From positions 1-10,711 of the forward strand of contig DBLC01000078.1 in NCBI GenBank assembly GCA_002297935.1: a stretch of DNA of 10,711 nucleotides, in the 5' to 3' direction. The notes below the pieces were generated by a model that was given only the letters and a program-made list of their open reading frames with translations, searched no databases and was not told where the DNA came from. Made by a program: the position numbers and the translations under genes. The stretch is from Dialister sp. UBA734. Lineage in GTDB: Bacteria > Bacillota > Negativicutes > Veillonellales > Dialisteraceae. Below are positions 1 through 5,867 of the stretch, piece after piece (position 1 is the stretch's first letter; each line of letters starts with the position of its first letter).

Positions 1-172
1 AGGCTGTTTTCAGCTGGCAATTTGCAGTGATCAGCTGCTTACTGCTTGCCGCGAGCGGCGTACTTCTCACTTATCCCTCTATCTATATAATCAAAAATTT
101 TACGCAAAAAACGAACATTTACATGTTAGAATTTCATTAAACTTTGTCTCTTCGGTGTCAATAGCGATAAAA

Positions 173-217
173 GTTGCTCAGGTTACTCAAGTTTCTAAGG
201 CTACTCAGGTTCCTCGA
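173..217. repeat. 9-bp minisatellite, five degenerate units
   Basis: Five consecutive 9-bp units are visible: GTTGCTCAG, GTTACTCAA, GTTTCTAAG, GCTACTCAG and GTTCCTCGA. The consensus is roughly GTTNCTCAG. The unit length is a multiple of three, so any frame through it gives a three-residue repeat, but no ribosome binding site or extended open frame supports translation. It is most likely a slippage-derived simple repeat in intergenic DNA. Confidence 0.75.
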
Positions 218-236
218 ATGTGCTTCTAGCCGTAGT

Positions 237-272
237 CGTCATTTCGCACAAATACGACCGATCGAAATGACG
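237..272. repeat. 10-bp perfect inverted repeat
   Basis: CGTCATTTCG at 237-246 is exactly complementary to CGAAATGACG at 263-272, with 16 bases between. It would form a stem-loop in RNA or a small cruciform. There is no T-tract after it, so it is not a standard terminator. It may be a remnant of a dispersed palindromic intergenic element; that is inference. Confidence 0.6.
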
Positions 273-572
273 TTAGCAATCATACGGATTTTTTTAATAG
301 TACGGTATGAAGAGAGTGATGTCCTACGGACCTATCATTCGTATTTAAAACCATCATTTTCAACAGATGCAGTTGAAAGAAATCGCTGTTTTACAGATAG
401 GAAATTTGAGTGGTGAATCGGAGTAACGGAATCGCATAACCACTTTTTAACCTGTATAACCTTGCGATAACGATGGCAGCAATTTGTTATACAAGCGAAA
501 GCAGTAGAATGATAACCTTTTCCTCAGCATCCATAGGTCTGCATGTGTCTTTATAGAATTTCCCGCTTTCTC

Positions 573-601
573 TAGTCACTAGCTACCAATTGTGCTACAA
601 T
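573..601 (+). promoter_or_regulatory. Probable sigma-70 type promoter for the wecA-like gene
   Basis: TACAAT at 596-601 matches five of six -10 bases and is preceded by TGC (593-595), giving an extended -10. A weak -35, TAGTCA (573-578, four of six bases), lies 17 bp upstream. Transcription would start near 608 and leave a leader of about 30 bases. The -35 falls inside a copy of the TAGTCAC heptad that also builds the hairpin downstream of this gene. Confidence 0.45.
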
Positions 602-623
602 AACGATGAAGTGTTGTCTTTTT

Positions 624-631
624 AGGAGGTG
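624..631 (+). promoter_or_regulatory. Strong ribosome binding site fixing a TTG start
   Basis: AGGAGGTG lies five bases before the TTG at 637. Its strength and spacing favour that TTG over any internal ATG. Family alignment agrees, because the first membrane helix begins straight after it. Confidence 0.85.
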
Positions 632-636
632 TTACG

Positions 637-1698
637 TTGTTCGCCTATGCGTTCACGTTTTTAGTAGCCCTGGTGGTTACGTTTGTGTTGACCCCGGTGG
701 TGAAAAACTTCGCCATTAAAATTGGTGCGGTGGACAAGCCGGATGCCCGCAAGGTGCATCATGGATTGATTCCTCGCTTAGGGGGCCTGGCAATTTATGC
801 GGGCTTTATGGTTTCCGTTATTGCCACCATTGGTTTTTCCTATGAAATGGTAGGCATCATGCTGGGAGCCACGTTCCTGATTGCGGTGGGCATTGCCGAT
901 GACATTATTTCCCTGCCGCCAAAGGTGAAGCTTTTGGGGCAAATCATTGCGGCAGCCATTCCGGTAGTGATTTTTAACATCAATATCGAATGGGTAGATC
1001 TGCCTCGTGTGGGAATTCTTTATTTACCGGAAATCATTTCTCTGCCTCTTACCATTTTCTGGATCATTGGTTTTGTGAATACGGTGAATCTCATCGACGG
1101 CCTGGATGGACTGGCCGCTGGGATTGCCACCATCGCGTCCATTGCAATTGCTCTTTTGGCGTTCCAGATGGGGCAGTGGGTAGCAGCCGCTGCTATGGTA
1201 GCGATGACCGGTGCGTGTCTTGCTTTTTTGCAATACAACTTTAACCCTGCCAAGATTTTCATGGGCGATACGGGGTCCATGTTCCTGGGCTACATCATTG
1301 CGTCGGTGTCGGTCATGGGTTCTATGAAAACCGCTGCCGCCGCAGTTCTGATTGTGCCGCTCTTGGCCCTGGCTGTTCCGATTACCGATACGCTGCTGGC
1401 CATCGTTCGCCGGAAATCCAGCGGCGTTCCGATTTTTTCTCCTGATAAAAACCATCTCCACCATCGTCTGTTAGCCAAAGGGCTGAATCAGAAGCAAGTG
1501 GTACTCATCATGTATGCCCTGACCGCCTTTTTCTCCTGCGTGGCCCTGGTGGTGATTCACTTATCCCTGTGGGTTGGCATAGCTATTGTGGCAGTTGCCT
1601 TGATACTCTTCCTACTTTGGGCTAAGAAATTGGGCGTAATGAAAGAAATCGTGCCCTCCCCGTACCAACTGGCAAAGAGGAAGGAAAAGAAAGACTAG
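637..1698 (+). CDS. wecA: WecA/TagO-type undecaprenyl-phosphate N-acetylglucosaminyl-1-phosphate transferase
   Basis: This 353-residue polytopic membrane protein belongs to the MraY/WecA/TagO family of polyprenyl-phosphate sugar-1-phosphate transferases. Such enzymes move GlcNAc-1-phosphate from UDP-GlcNAc to undecaprenyl phosphate, the first step of many surface polysaccharides. Family motifs appear in order: KPDARKVH near residues 34-41 and the following PRLGG, the DD pair at 88-89, NLIDGLDG at 151-158, MGDTGS at 209-214 and HLHHRL at 273-278. About ten hydrophobic helices are spread along the chain, and length matches the family. Translation starts at TTG. The epimerase gene downstream points to a GlcNAc/ManNAc-containing polymer. 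Exact sugar and product (wecA-like, tagO-like or another glycan primer) cannot be told from sequence alone, so the symbol is a family label. Confidence 0.88.
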   Translation: MFAYAFTFLVALVVTFVLTPVVKNFAIKIGAVDKPDARKVHHGLIPRLGGLAIYAGFMVSVIATIGFSYEMVGIMLGATFLIAVGIADDIISLPPKVKLLGQIIAAAIPVVIFNINIEWVDLPRVGILYLPEIISLPLTIFWIIGFVNTVNLIDGLDGLAAGIATIASIAIALLAFQMGQWVAAAAMVAMTGACLAFLQYNFNPAKIFMGDTGSMFLGYIIASVSVMGSMKTAAAAVLIVPLLALAVPITDTLLAIVRRKSSGVPIFSPDKNHLHHRLLAKGLNQKQVVLIMYALTAFFSCVALVVIHLSLWVGIAIVAVALILFLLWAKKLGVMKEIVPSPYQLAKRKEKKD

Positions 1699-1768
1699 TG
1701 ACTGGTAGACTGGTGACTCGTGACTGGGATTCTATTTCCCTAGTCACCAGTCACTAGTCACCAGTCAC
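1698..1768. repeat. Long imperfect hairpin made of 7-bp repeats
   Basis: The left arm (1698-1729) is a run of GTGACTG-type heptads. The right arm (1741-1768) is exactly four heptads, TAGTCAC, CAGTCAC, TAGTCAC, CAGTCAC, preceded by TCCC at 1737-1740. The arms pair over about 30 bases with only a few bulges or mismatches around the loop TTCTATT. It begins at the last base of the preceding stop codon. No T-tract follows, so it does not look like an intrinsic terminator. It could protect mRNA ends, attenuate transcription, or simply be an inverted simple repeat. Confidence 0.8.
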
Positions 1769-1806
1769 CCCATGCATTTTCATAAGAGAGGAACACATAG
1801 ATTATC

Positions 1807-2952
1807 ATGATTAAAGTAATGACCATTTTCGGTACTCGTCCGGAAGCCATCAAAATGGCACCGGTGGTGAAAGAGCTTTTGAAGCGCCCTGACATTGATA
1901 CCAAAGTCTGCCTGACGGCGCAGCATAGAGAAATGCTCGATCAGGTAGTAGATTTATTTCAGCTTCCTGTAGACTATGATTTGGACATCATGAAGAGCGG
2001 CCAGTCCCTGTACGACATCACCGCCCGGGTGCTTCGCGGCCTGGAAGACGTGCTGAAAAAGGAAAAGCCGGACTACGTACTGGTCCACGGCGATACCACC
2101 ACCACCTTCACCGCCGCTTTGGCTGCTTTCTACCAGCAGATTAAAATTGGTCACGTGGAGGCAGGTCTTCGCACCGGCAATTTGCTTTCCCCATTCCCGG
2201 AAGAAGCAAACCGCCAGCTCACTGGGGTGCTGTCCAATGTGAACTTTGCGCCCACTGAAACAGCTCGTCAGAACTTGCTTCGTGAAAATAAAAAAGACGA
2301 AAACATTTACGTCGTCGGAAATACGGTCATTGATGCGCTCCTCTCTACGGTGAAGAAAGATTACCATTTCGAAGATCCGGAAATTGAAGCCATTGAAGAA
2401 CATAAGAGAGTCATTCTTGTCACCACCCATCGCCGGGAAAACCTGGGGGCTCCGATGCATCAGGTGTATCGGGCTCTTCGCCGTTTGGTAGAAGCGCTGC
2501 CGGACACAGAAGTGGTTTTCCCGGTGCATAGAAATCCCCTGGTTCGGGAAGCCGTAGAAGAAGAATTGGAAGGTGTACCGGGGGTTCATTTGGTAGAACC
2601 GATGGAATACGAACCATTTACCAACCTCATGGCTAGAAGTGCCATTGTGCTCACCGATTCCGGCGGCATCCAGGAAGAAGCACCGAGCCTGGGCAAACCG
2701 GTTCTGGTTCTTCGAGATACCACAGAACGTCCGGAAGCTGTGGAAGCGGGCACGGTTAAATTGGTTGGCACCGATGAAGAACGGATTTATGAAACCGCTT
2801 ACAAACTGCTGACCGATGAAAAAGAATACAAAGCCATGGCAGAAGCGGTCAATCCTTACGGCGATGGGCACTCCGCAGAACGAATTGCCGATGCTCTTCT
2901 CTATATCGAAGGATTAAGTGATAAAAAACCTACTAAATTTATAGCCAAGTAA
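1807..2952 (+). CDS. wecB: UDP-N-acetylglucosamine 2-epimerase (non-hydrolysing)
   Basis: The 381-residue cytosolic enzyme interconverts UDP-GlcNAc and UDP-ManNAc, supplying ManNAc for surface polymers (WecB in enterobacteria, MnaA in Bacillus). The N-terminus has the family signature FGTRPEAIKMAP (8-19). Further motifs are HGDTTTT (94-100, with Asp96), HVEAGLRT (116-123, Glu118), PFPEEANR (129-136, Glu132), THRREN (207-212, His208) and DSGGIQEEAP (284-293). Asp96, Glu118, Glu132 and His208 correspond to the catalytic residues known in the family. Length is normal. The ribosome binding site (AGAGAGGAA, 1785-1793) is rather far from the ATG, but the protein alignment supports that start. It follows the transferase gene after 108 bases and probably shares its transcript. 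The atp promoter overlaps its last codons. Confidence 0.95.
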   Translation: MIKVMTIFGTRPEAIKMAPVVKELLKRPDIDTKVCLTAQHREMLDQVVDLFQLPVDYDLDIMKSGQSLYDITARVLRGLEDVLKKEKPDYVLVHGDTTTTFTAALAAFYQQIKIGHVEAGLRTGNLLSPFPEEANRQLTGVLSNVNFAPTETARQNLLRENKKDENIYVVGNTVIDALLSTVKKDYHFEDPEIEAIEEHKRVILVTTHRRENLGAPMHQVYRALRRLVEALPDTEVVFPVHRNPLVREAVEEELEGVPGVHLVEPMEYEPFTNLMARSAIVLTDSGGIQEEAPSLGKPVLVLRDTTERPEAVEAGTVKLVGTDEERIYETAYKLLTDEKEYKAMAEAVNPYGDGHSAERIADALLYIEGLSDKKPTKFIAK

Positions 2953-2970
2953 AAAGTCCTATGCTATAAT
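2942..2970 (+). promoter_or_regulatory. Probable main promoter of the atp operon
   Basis: A perfect TATAAT (2965-2970) is preceded by TGC (2962-2964), an extended -10. TAGCCA (2942-2947, four of six -35 bases) lies 17 bp upstream, within the last codons of the epimerase gene. Transcription would start near 2977 and leave a leader of about 60 bases before atpZ. No terminator separates the epimerase gene from this site, so read-through from upstream is also possible. Confidence 0.6.
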
Positions 2971-3036
2971 GTAGTGGTACATTTTCGTATGCTGTATTTA
3001 ACGTGCCATTTTTTCAGATAAGCAGAGAGAAATCAG

Positions 3037-3267
3037 ATGGAAAAAAAGGGAAAACAACCTGCGGATGATTGGCATCCGCTGCGAAGTATCGCCGTTGCCT
3101 CTGGGGCAGGCATGACCCTTCTGGTTTCTATCGGTGTAGGCGTATGGCTGGGGCTCAAACTGGACGAATGGTTGGGGACAAACCCATGGGGACTGATTTT
3201 CTTCTCCATCTTGGGAGCGGTCAGTGGGTTATGGTCTGTAATTAAACAAATATTAGGTAAGAAATGA
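3037..3267 (+). CDS. atpZ: AtpZ-type small membrane protein of the ATP synthase operon
   Basis: The 76-residue product fits the AtpZ family (putative F0F1-ATPase subunit, 'ATPase gene 1'). It has two predicted membrane helices, about residues 17-39 and 51-69, joined by a short loop with the family-like pattern GLKLDEWLGTNPWG (39-52). N- and C-termini are basic. In alkaliphilic Bacillus, AtpZ forms a complex with AtpI and has been linked to divalent-cation supply and synthase assembly; a similar role here is inference. It is the first gene after the atp promoter. Its ribosome binding site is weak (AGAGAGAA, about 3022-3030). One base separates its stop from the next gene, which suggests translational coupling. 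Confidence 0.82.
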   Translation: MEKKGKQPADDWHPLRSIAVASGAGMTLLVSIGVGVWLGLKLDEWLGTNPWGLIFFSILGAVSGLWSVIKQILGKK

Positions 3268-3268
3268 T

Positions 3269-3649
3269 ATGAACTTCGATTTAACTTTTCCTCATTATGC
3301 GAAACGAATCACAAAGTACCTGTGGGTGCTTTGTCTTCTGGGCACAGTGATTTTATTTCTCTGGAAGGGCTGGGAGTATGGCATCGCCTGGGGATTAGGT
3401 AGCCTATTTCATATCTTTTTTTTCAAATTTATGCTTTTCAAATTTAACCAATGGGAAAAAGCCAAGAGAGAAGTCGAATTCATCGGACATCGTCTGGTCG
3501 CTTTTACCATGCTTCGCTTTATATTGGAAATAGGTTTTTGTGTGGCGGTCATTTTCAGTCCGTTCAACATCTTGGCCTTTTTAGGTGGCTTACTTACACT
3601 GCCCATCGCCACTCTTGGGGAGCGATTGGTCGGTTTAATTAAGGAGTAG
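3269..3649 (+). CDS. atpI: ATP synthase subunit I (AtpI-like assembly factor)
   Basis: The 126-residue protein has four hydrophobic segments (about 15-31, 35-55, 76-97 and 99-118) separated by a basic loop around 59-75. Length, topology and position before atpB match the ATP synthase I family. In Propionigenium and Acetobacterium, AtpI helps assemble the c-ring but is not part of the finished enzyme. That role is of interest here because subunit c is unusual. The ATG lies one base after the atpZ stop, and a TAGGTAAG stretch inside the end of atpZ can serve as its ribosome binding site. This family is poorly conserved, so the call rests on topology and context more than on motifs. Confidence 0.82.
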   Translation: MNFDLTFPHYAKRITKYLWVLCLLGTVILFLWKGWEYGIAWGLGSLFHIFFFKFMLFKFNQWEKAKREVEFIGHRLVAFTMLRFILEIGFCVAVIFSPFNILAFLGGLLTLPIATLGERLVGLIKE

Positions 3650-3687
3650 TTTTCTTGATATCCTTGTAAGAGAAAGGGGGTGAGAAT

Positions 3688-4353
3688 ATGCATCTTCATA
3701 CGGGTACACATGTTGTGCAGCAGTTATTTGGTATGTCTGTGAATATGGATACAATCTTTACTACGTGGCTTACCGCCATCATCGTCTTTATTGCCGTATT
3801 TGCAGCTACCAGAGGCAGAGCACTAATCCCCGGAGGGTGGCAGAACATGATTGAAATGGTGTTTGAAGGTCTTTGCTCTCAGTTTGAAAGCAACGTCGGT
3901 TCGAAATACCGCCAGGTATCTACAGTCCTTCTGACACTGTTCCTGTTCATCTTCACTGCCAACCAGATCGGCCTTCTGCCGACAGAACATCTGACAGCGT
4001 CCCCGACAAATGACGTGAATACCACATTGGGTTTGTCTATTGCTGGCTCTTTGCTTACACACTTCTATTTCATTAAGTGCAAAGGTTTCGGTCATTGGTT
4101 TAAACACTTCTTTGAACCATTCCCGCTCTTTGTGATTATGAACTTAATCGAAGAACTGGCAAAGCCGATTACCCTGGCAATGCGTCTATTCGGTAACATC
4201 CTGGCAGGTGAAATTCTGTTGGAAATCCTGTATTTCCTCTGCCCATGGCTTGTACCTATGATCTGGATCGCCGTTTCATTATTCATCGGTCTGGTTCAGG
4301 CATACATTTTCACCACCCTGACTTCTGTATACATGAAGGAAAGTATCGATTAA
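3688..4353 (+). CDS. atpB: ATP synthase Fo subunit a
   Basis: The 221-residue membrane protein forms the two half-channels that pass ions to and from the c-ring. The essential arginine is Arg166 in LAMRLFGNILAGE (163-175). The last-helix motif GLVQAYIFTTLTSVYM (201-216) contains the conserved Gln204. A SPTNDVNTTLGLS stretch (105-117) matches the family's conserved loop. Five or so helices are expected. The start is backed by a strong AAAGGGGGTG site just upstream. The length is at the short end for bacterial subunit a but normal for Firmicutes. A 154-base gap follows before atpE, by far the longest inside the operon. Confidence 0.97.
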   Translation: MHLHTGTHVVQQLFGMSVNMDTIFTTWLTAIIVFIAVFAATRGRALIPGGWQNMIEMVFEGLCSQFESNVGSKYRQVSTVLLTLFLFIFTANQIGLLPTEHLTASPTNDVNTTLGLSIAGSLLTHFYFIKCKGFGHWFKHFFEPFPLFVIMNLIEELAKPITLAMRLFGNILAGEILLEILYFLCPWLVPMIWIAVSLFIGLVQAYIFTTLTSVYMKESID

Positions 4354-4507
4354 TCGAATCGAGAAAACAGGGTGAGCGCGCCGCCGCTTTTAAAAACGGT
4401 CCCGGTCCCGTCCGCAAAACGGAACAATCAGGCTTTCTCCCCGACACCATAATACGGGAGATAAGCGGTCAAAAACATTTTATAATTCTCTAGGAGGAAC
4501 TATCATT
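4354..4507 (+). promoter_or_regulatory. Long atpB-atpE gap with a stem-loop and strong ribosome binding site
   Basis: This 154-base gap is non-coding. TCTCCC (4436-4441) can pair with GGGAGA (4456-4461) around a 14-base loop, and shorter GC-rich pairings are possible upstream near the GGTCCC direct repeat at about 4399-4410. AGGAGG (4492-4497) lies 10 bases before the atpE start. Subunit c is needed in roughly ten or more copies per enzyme, so a leader that raises atpE translation or marks an RNA-processing site would make sense; this is inference. Confidence 0.4.
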
Positions 4508-4759
4508 ATGGATCAGACAATCGTCGCACAGTATTCCCTTATCGCCGCAGCAGTTATTGCAGCAGCAGCAGCTCTTGCAGCAGCATTTTCCGATTCCAAA
4601 GCAGCTGCTAAAGCTCTCGAAGGTATGACCCGTCAGCCAGAAATGGCAGGCAAGCTGTTCACCAACATGCTCGTTGCTATCGGCCTTATCGAATCTATTC
4701 CGATTATCGCTATCGTTATTGCACTGGTTCTCGTATTCGCTAACCCTTTCATTAAATAA
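4508..4759 (+). CDS. atpE: ATP synthase Fo subunit c (ring subunit), with unusual helix 1
   Basis: The 83-residue hairpin protein forms the rotating ring that carries ions. Helix 1 runs about 5-32, the cytoplasmic loop holds Arg42-Gln43-Pro44, and helix 2 runs about 50-78, ending in ANPF. The ion-binding carboxylate is Glu62, followed by Ser63. Aligned with the Ilyobacter sodium c-subunit (offset three), the five glycines of the helix-1 GxGxGxGxG motif are Ala22, Ala24, Ala26, Ser28 and Ser30, and Gln32 is replaced by Asp29. Helix 2 reads LIESIPII (60-67): the Glu-Ser pair resembles sodium types, but the following Ile-Pro resembles E. coli, and the Thr67 and Tyr70 equivalents are Ile. The coupling ion is therefore unclear. 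Many GCA codons make the DNA repetitive. The ribosome binding site is strong. Confidence 0.96.
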   Translation: MDQTIVAQYSLIAAAVIAAAAALAAAFSDSKAAAKALEGMTRQPEMAGKLFTNMLVAIGLIESIPIIAIVIALVLVFANPFIK

Positions 4760-4795
4760 TTTTCCGCGTATCATTGATACAAAGGGATATTAGCT

Positions 4796-4803
4796 AAGGA
4801 GGG
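4796..4803 (+). promoter_or_regulatory. Ribosome binding site fixing the TTG start of atpF
   Basis: AAGGAGGG lies six bases before the TTG at 4810. No ATG in the right frame is available before the membrane helix, so the TTG is the sensible start. Confidence 0.85.
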
Positions 4804-4809
4804 AACGAA

Positions 4810-5304
4810 TTGGTAGAACTGAATGGTACACTGCTGATTCAGATCATCAACTTTATTATTCTCTGTGCTATTCTTGGTCATTTCTGCTACAAGCCGGTAC
4901 TGAAAGTACTGGATGCCCGCAAAGAACGCATTAAAAACGACCTGGACGCTGCTGCCCAGTCCAAAGCTGCTGCTGAAGAACTGAAAGTCAGCTATGAAGC
5001 TCAGCTGAGAGACGCACAGGCTAAGGCTCAGGAAATTGTGGACAAAGCAGTCAAAGAAGCCAAGGTGCAGGCGCAGGCACAGATTGATGAAGCCCATGCA
5101 TCTATCGCTAAAGCAAAAGAACAGGCTACGCAGCAGATCGAAAGAGAACGCAAGGATGCTCTGGAAGATCTGAAGGCACAGGTAGCAGTCCTTTCCTGTG
5201 ATATTGCAGCCAAGATCATCAGCAAGAACATGACGCCGGATGCAAATGACCGGCTCATCCAAGAAAGCATCGCAAAGCTGGATGCTAAAAAAGCAGGTAA
5301 ATAA
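4810..5304 (+). CDS. atpF: ATP synthase Fo subunit b (peripheral stalk)
   Basis: The 164-residue protein has one N-terminal membrane helix (about 8-27), the usual Lys-Pro-Val turn at 28-30, and then a long charged, alanine-rich helix with the heptad-like spacing of a stalk coiled coil up to about 135. A homodimer would hold the F1 head still by binding delta. Length is typical. Translation starts at TTG, 50 bases after atpE. A small GTATC/GATAC hairpin (4768-4780) lies in that gap. Only two bases separate the stop from atpH, suggesting coupled translation. I see no second b-type gene, so this is not a b/b' pair. Confidence 0.95.
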   Translation: MVELNGTLLIQIINFIILCAILGHFCYKPVLKVLDARKERIKNDLDAAAQSKAAAEELKVSYEAQLRDAQAKAQEIVDKAVKEAKVQAQAQIDEAHASIAKAKEQATQQIERERKDALEDLKAQVAVLSCDIAAKIISKNMTPDANDRLIQESIAKLDAKKAGK

Positions 5305-5306
5305 TC

Positions 5307-5852
5307 ATGGATAAGAACGTAATCCTTGCAAAGAAATACGGTCGCGCCATCTATGAAATTGCTGCTGAACAAAACAGCTTGGAAAGAACAGAAGAAGATC
5401 TCCATTTGATCGCTGATGCTATTAAAGAACATGCGGATCTTAAGGAAATCCTTTTCCATCCTCTGCTTGCAAAGGATGTCAAGAAAGATACTATTAAAAA
5501 AATATTTGCAGATAAGGTTCAGCCTGTCGTTCTGCAGTTCTGCTTTGTCGTAATCGACAGAGACCGCATTACTGACTTCCTGCCGATGGTGGATGTATTC
5601 ACCACCTTGGCACACCATGGCATGGGCATTGAAGAAGCAGTGGTTACTTCTGCACTTCCGATGACCAAATCCCAGGTGGAAGCACTGAAAGCGAAACTCT
5701 CTGAAATTACAGGCAAGAAGATTGTCCTGAAGCAGAAAGTGGATACAGCGCTGATTGGCGGCTTCACCGTTCAAGTGGGCGACCGCCTGATCGATGGGTC
5801 CGTAGCCAGACAGCTGCAGACACTGAAAGCTATTATGATGCAAAGAGATTGA
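5307..5852 (+). CDS. atpH: ATP synthase F1 subunit delta
   Basis: The 181-residue protein links the top of the alpha/beta head to the b stalk. The N-terminal helical domain (about 1-105) begins with the usual AKKYGRAIYEIA (8-19). The C-terminal part carries the family signature IGGFTVQVGDRLIDGS (150-165). Length matches the family. The gene begins two bases after the atpF stop, and its own ribosome binding site is weak (GCAGGTAA in the end of atpF), so it probably depends on translation of atpF. Its stop codon overlaps the ribosome binding site of atpA. Confidence 0.96.
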   Translation: MDKNVILAKKYGRAIYEIAAEQNSLERTEEDLHLIADAIKEHADLKEILFHPLLAKDVKKDTIKKIFADKVQPVVLQFCFVVIDRDRITDFLPMVDVFTTLAHHGMGIEEAVVTSALPMTKSQVEALKAKLSEITGKKIVLKQKVDTALIGGFTVQVGDRLIDGSVARQLQTLKAIMMQRD

Positions 5853-5867
5853 GGTGACTTCTAGGAA

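Larger units (their letters stand above)
1..636. other. Gene-free, repeat-containing upstream region
   Basis: I see no credible coding sequence here. The one open frame, about 80 codons from position 174, starts with TTG inside a 9-bp repeat, has no ribosome binding site and encodes a low-complexity Leu/Arg start, so I treat it as chance. The region contains a two-copy heptad (CTGCTTA, CTGCTTG) at 35-48, the 9-bp minisatellite at 173-217, a 10-bp inverted repeat at 237-272, and an 8-bp inverted repeat TGTATAAC/GTTATACA at 453-460 and 486-493 that could be an operator but has no known partner. It ends with a probable promoter and a strong ribosome binding site for the next gene. The upstream neighbour lies outside the window. 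Confidence 0.7.

Noticed and set aside
174..416. 80-codon plus-strand frame in the upstream region
   Set aside because: Starts with TTG inside the 9-bp repeat, no ribosome binding site, low-complexity start and no recognisable family.
1698..1768. Intrinsic terminator after the wecA-like gene
   Set aside because: The stem is long but has no T-run after it, and the following bases are CCCATGCATT.
1954..2871. 305-codon open frame on the minus strand
   Set aside because: Opposite the clearly functional epimerase gene, with no recognisable motif.
4481..4486. Perfect TATAAT before atpE as an internal promoter
   Set aside because: The -35 is poor (three of six at 17 bp) and the start would fall inside the ribosome binding site at 4492-4497, leaving it unusable.
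4245..4493. 82-codon frame overlapping the end of atpB and the following gap
   Set aside because: Most of its first part is atpB read in another frame; no start signal and no motif.
4768..4780. GTATC-ATT-GATAC hairpin between atpE and atpF
   Set aside because: A five-pair stem with a three-base loop is too small to support a separate call.
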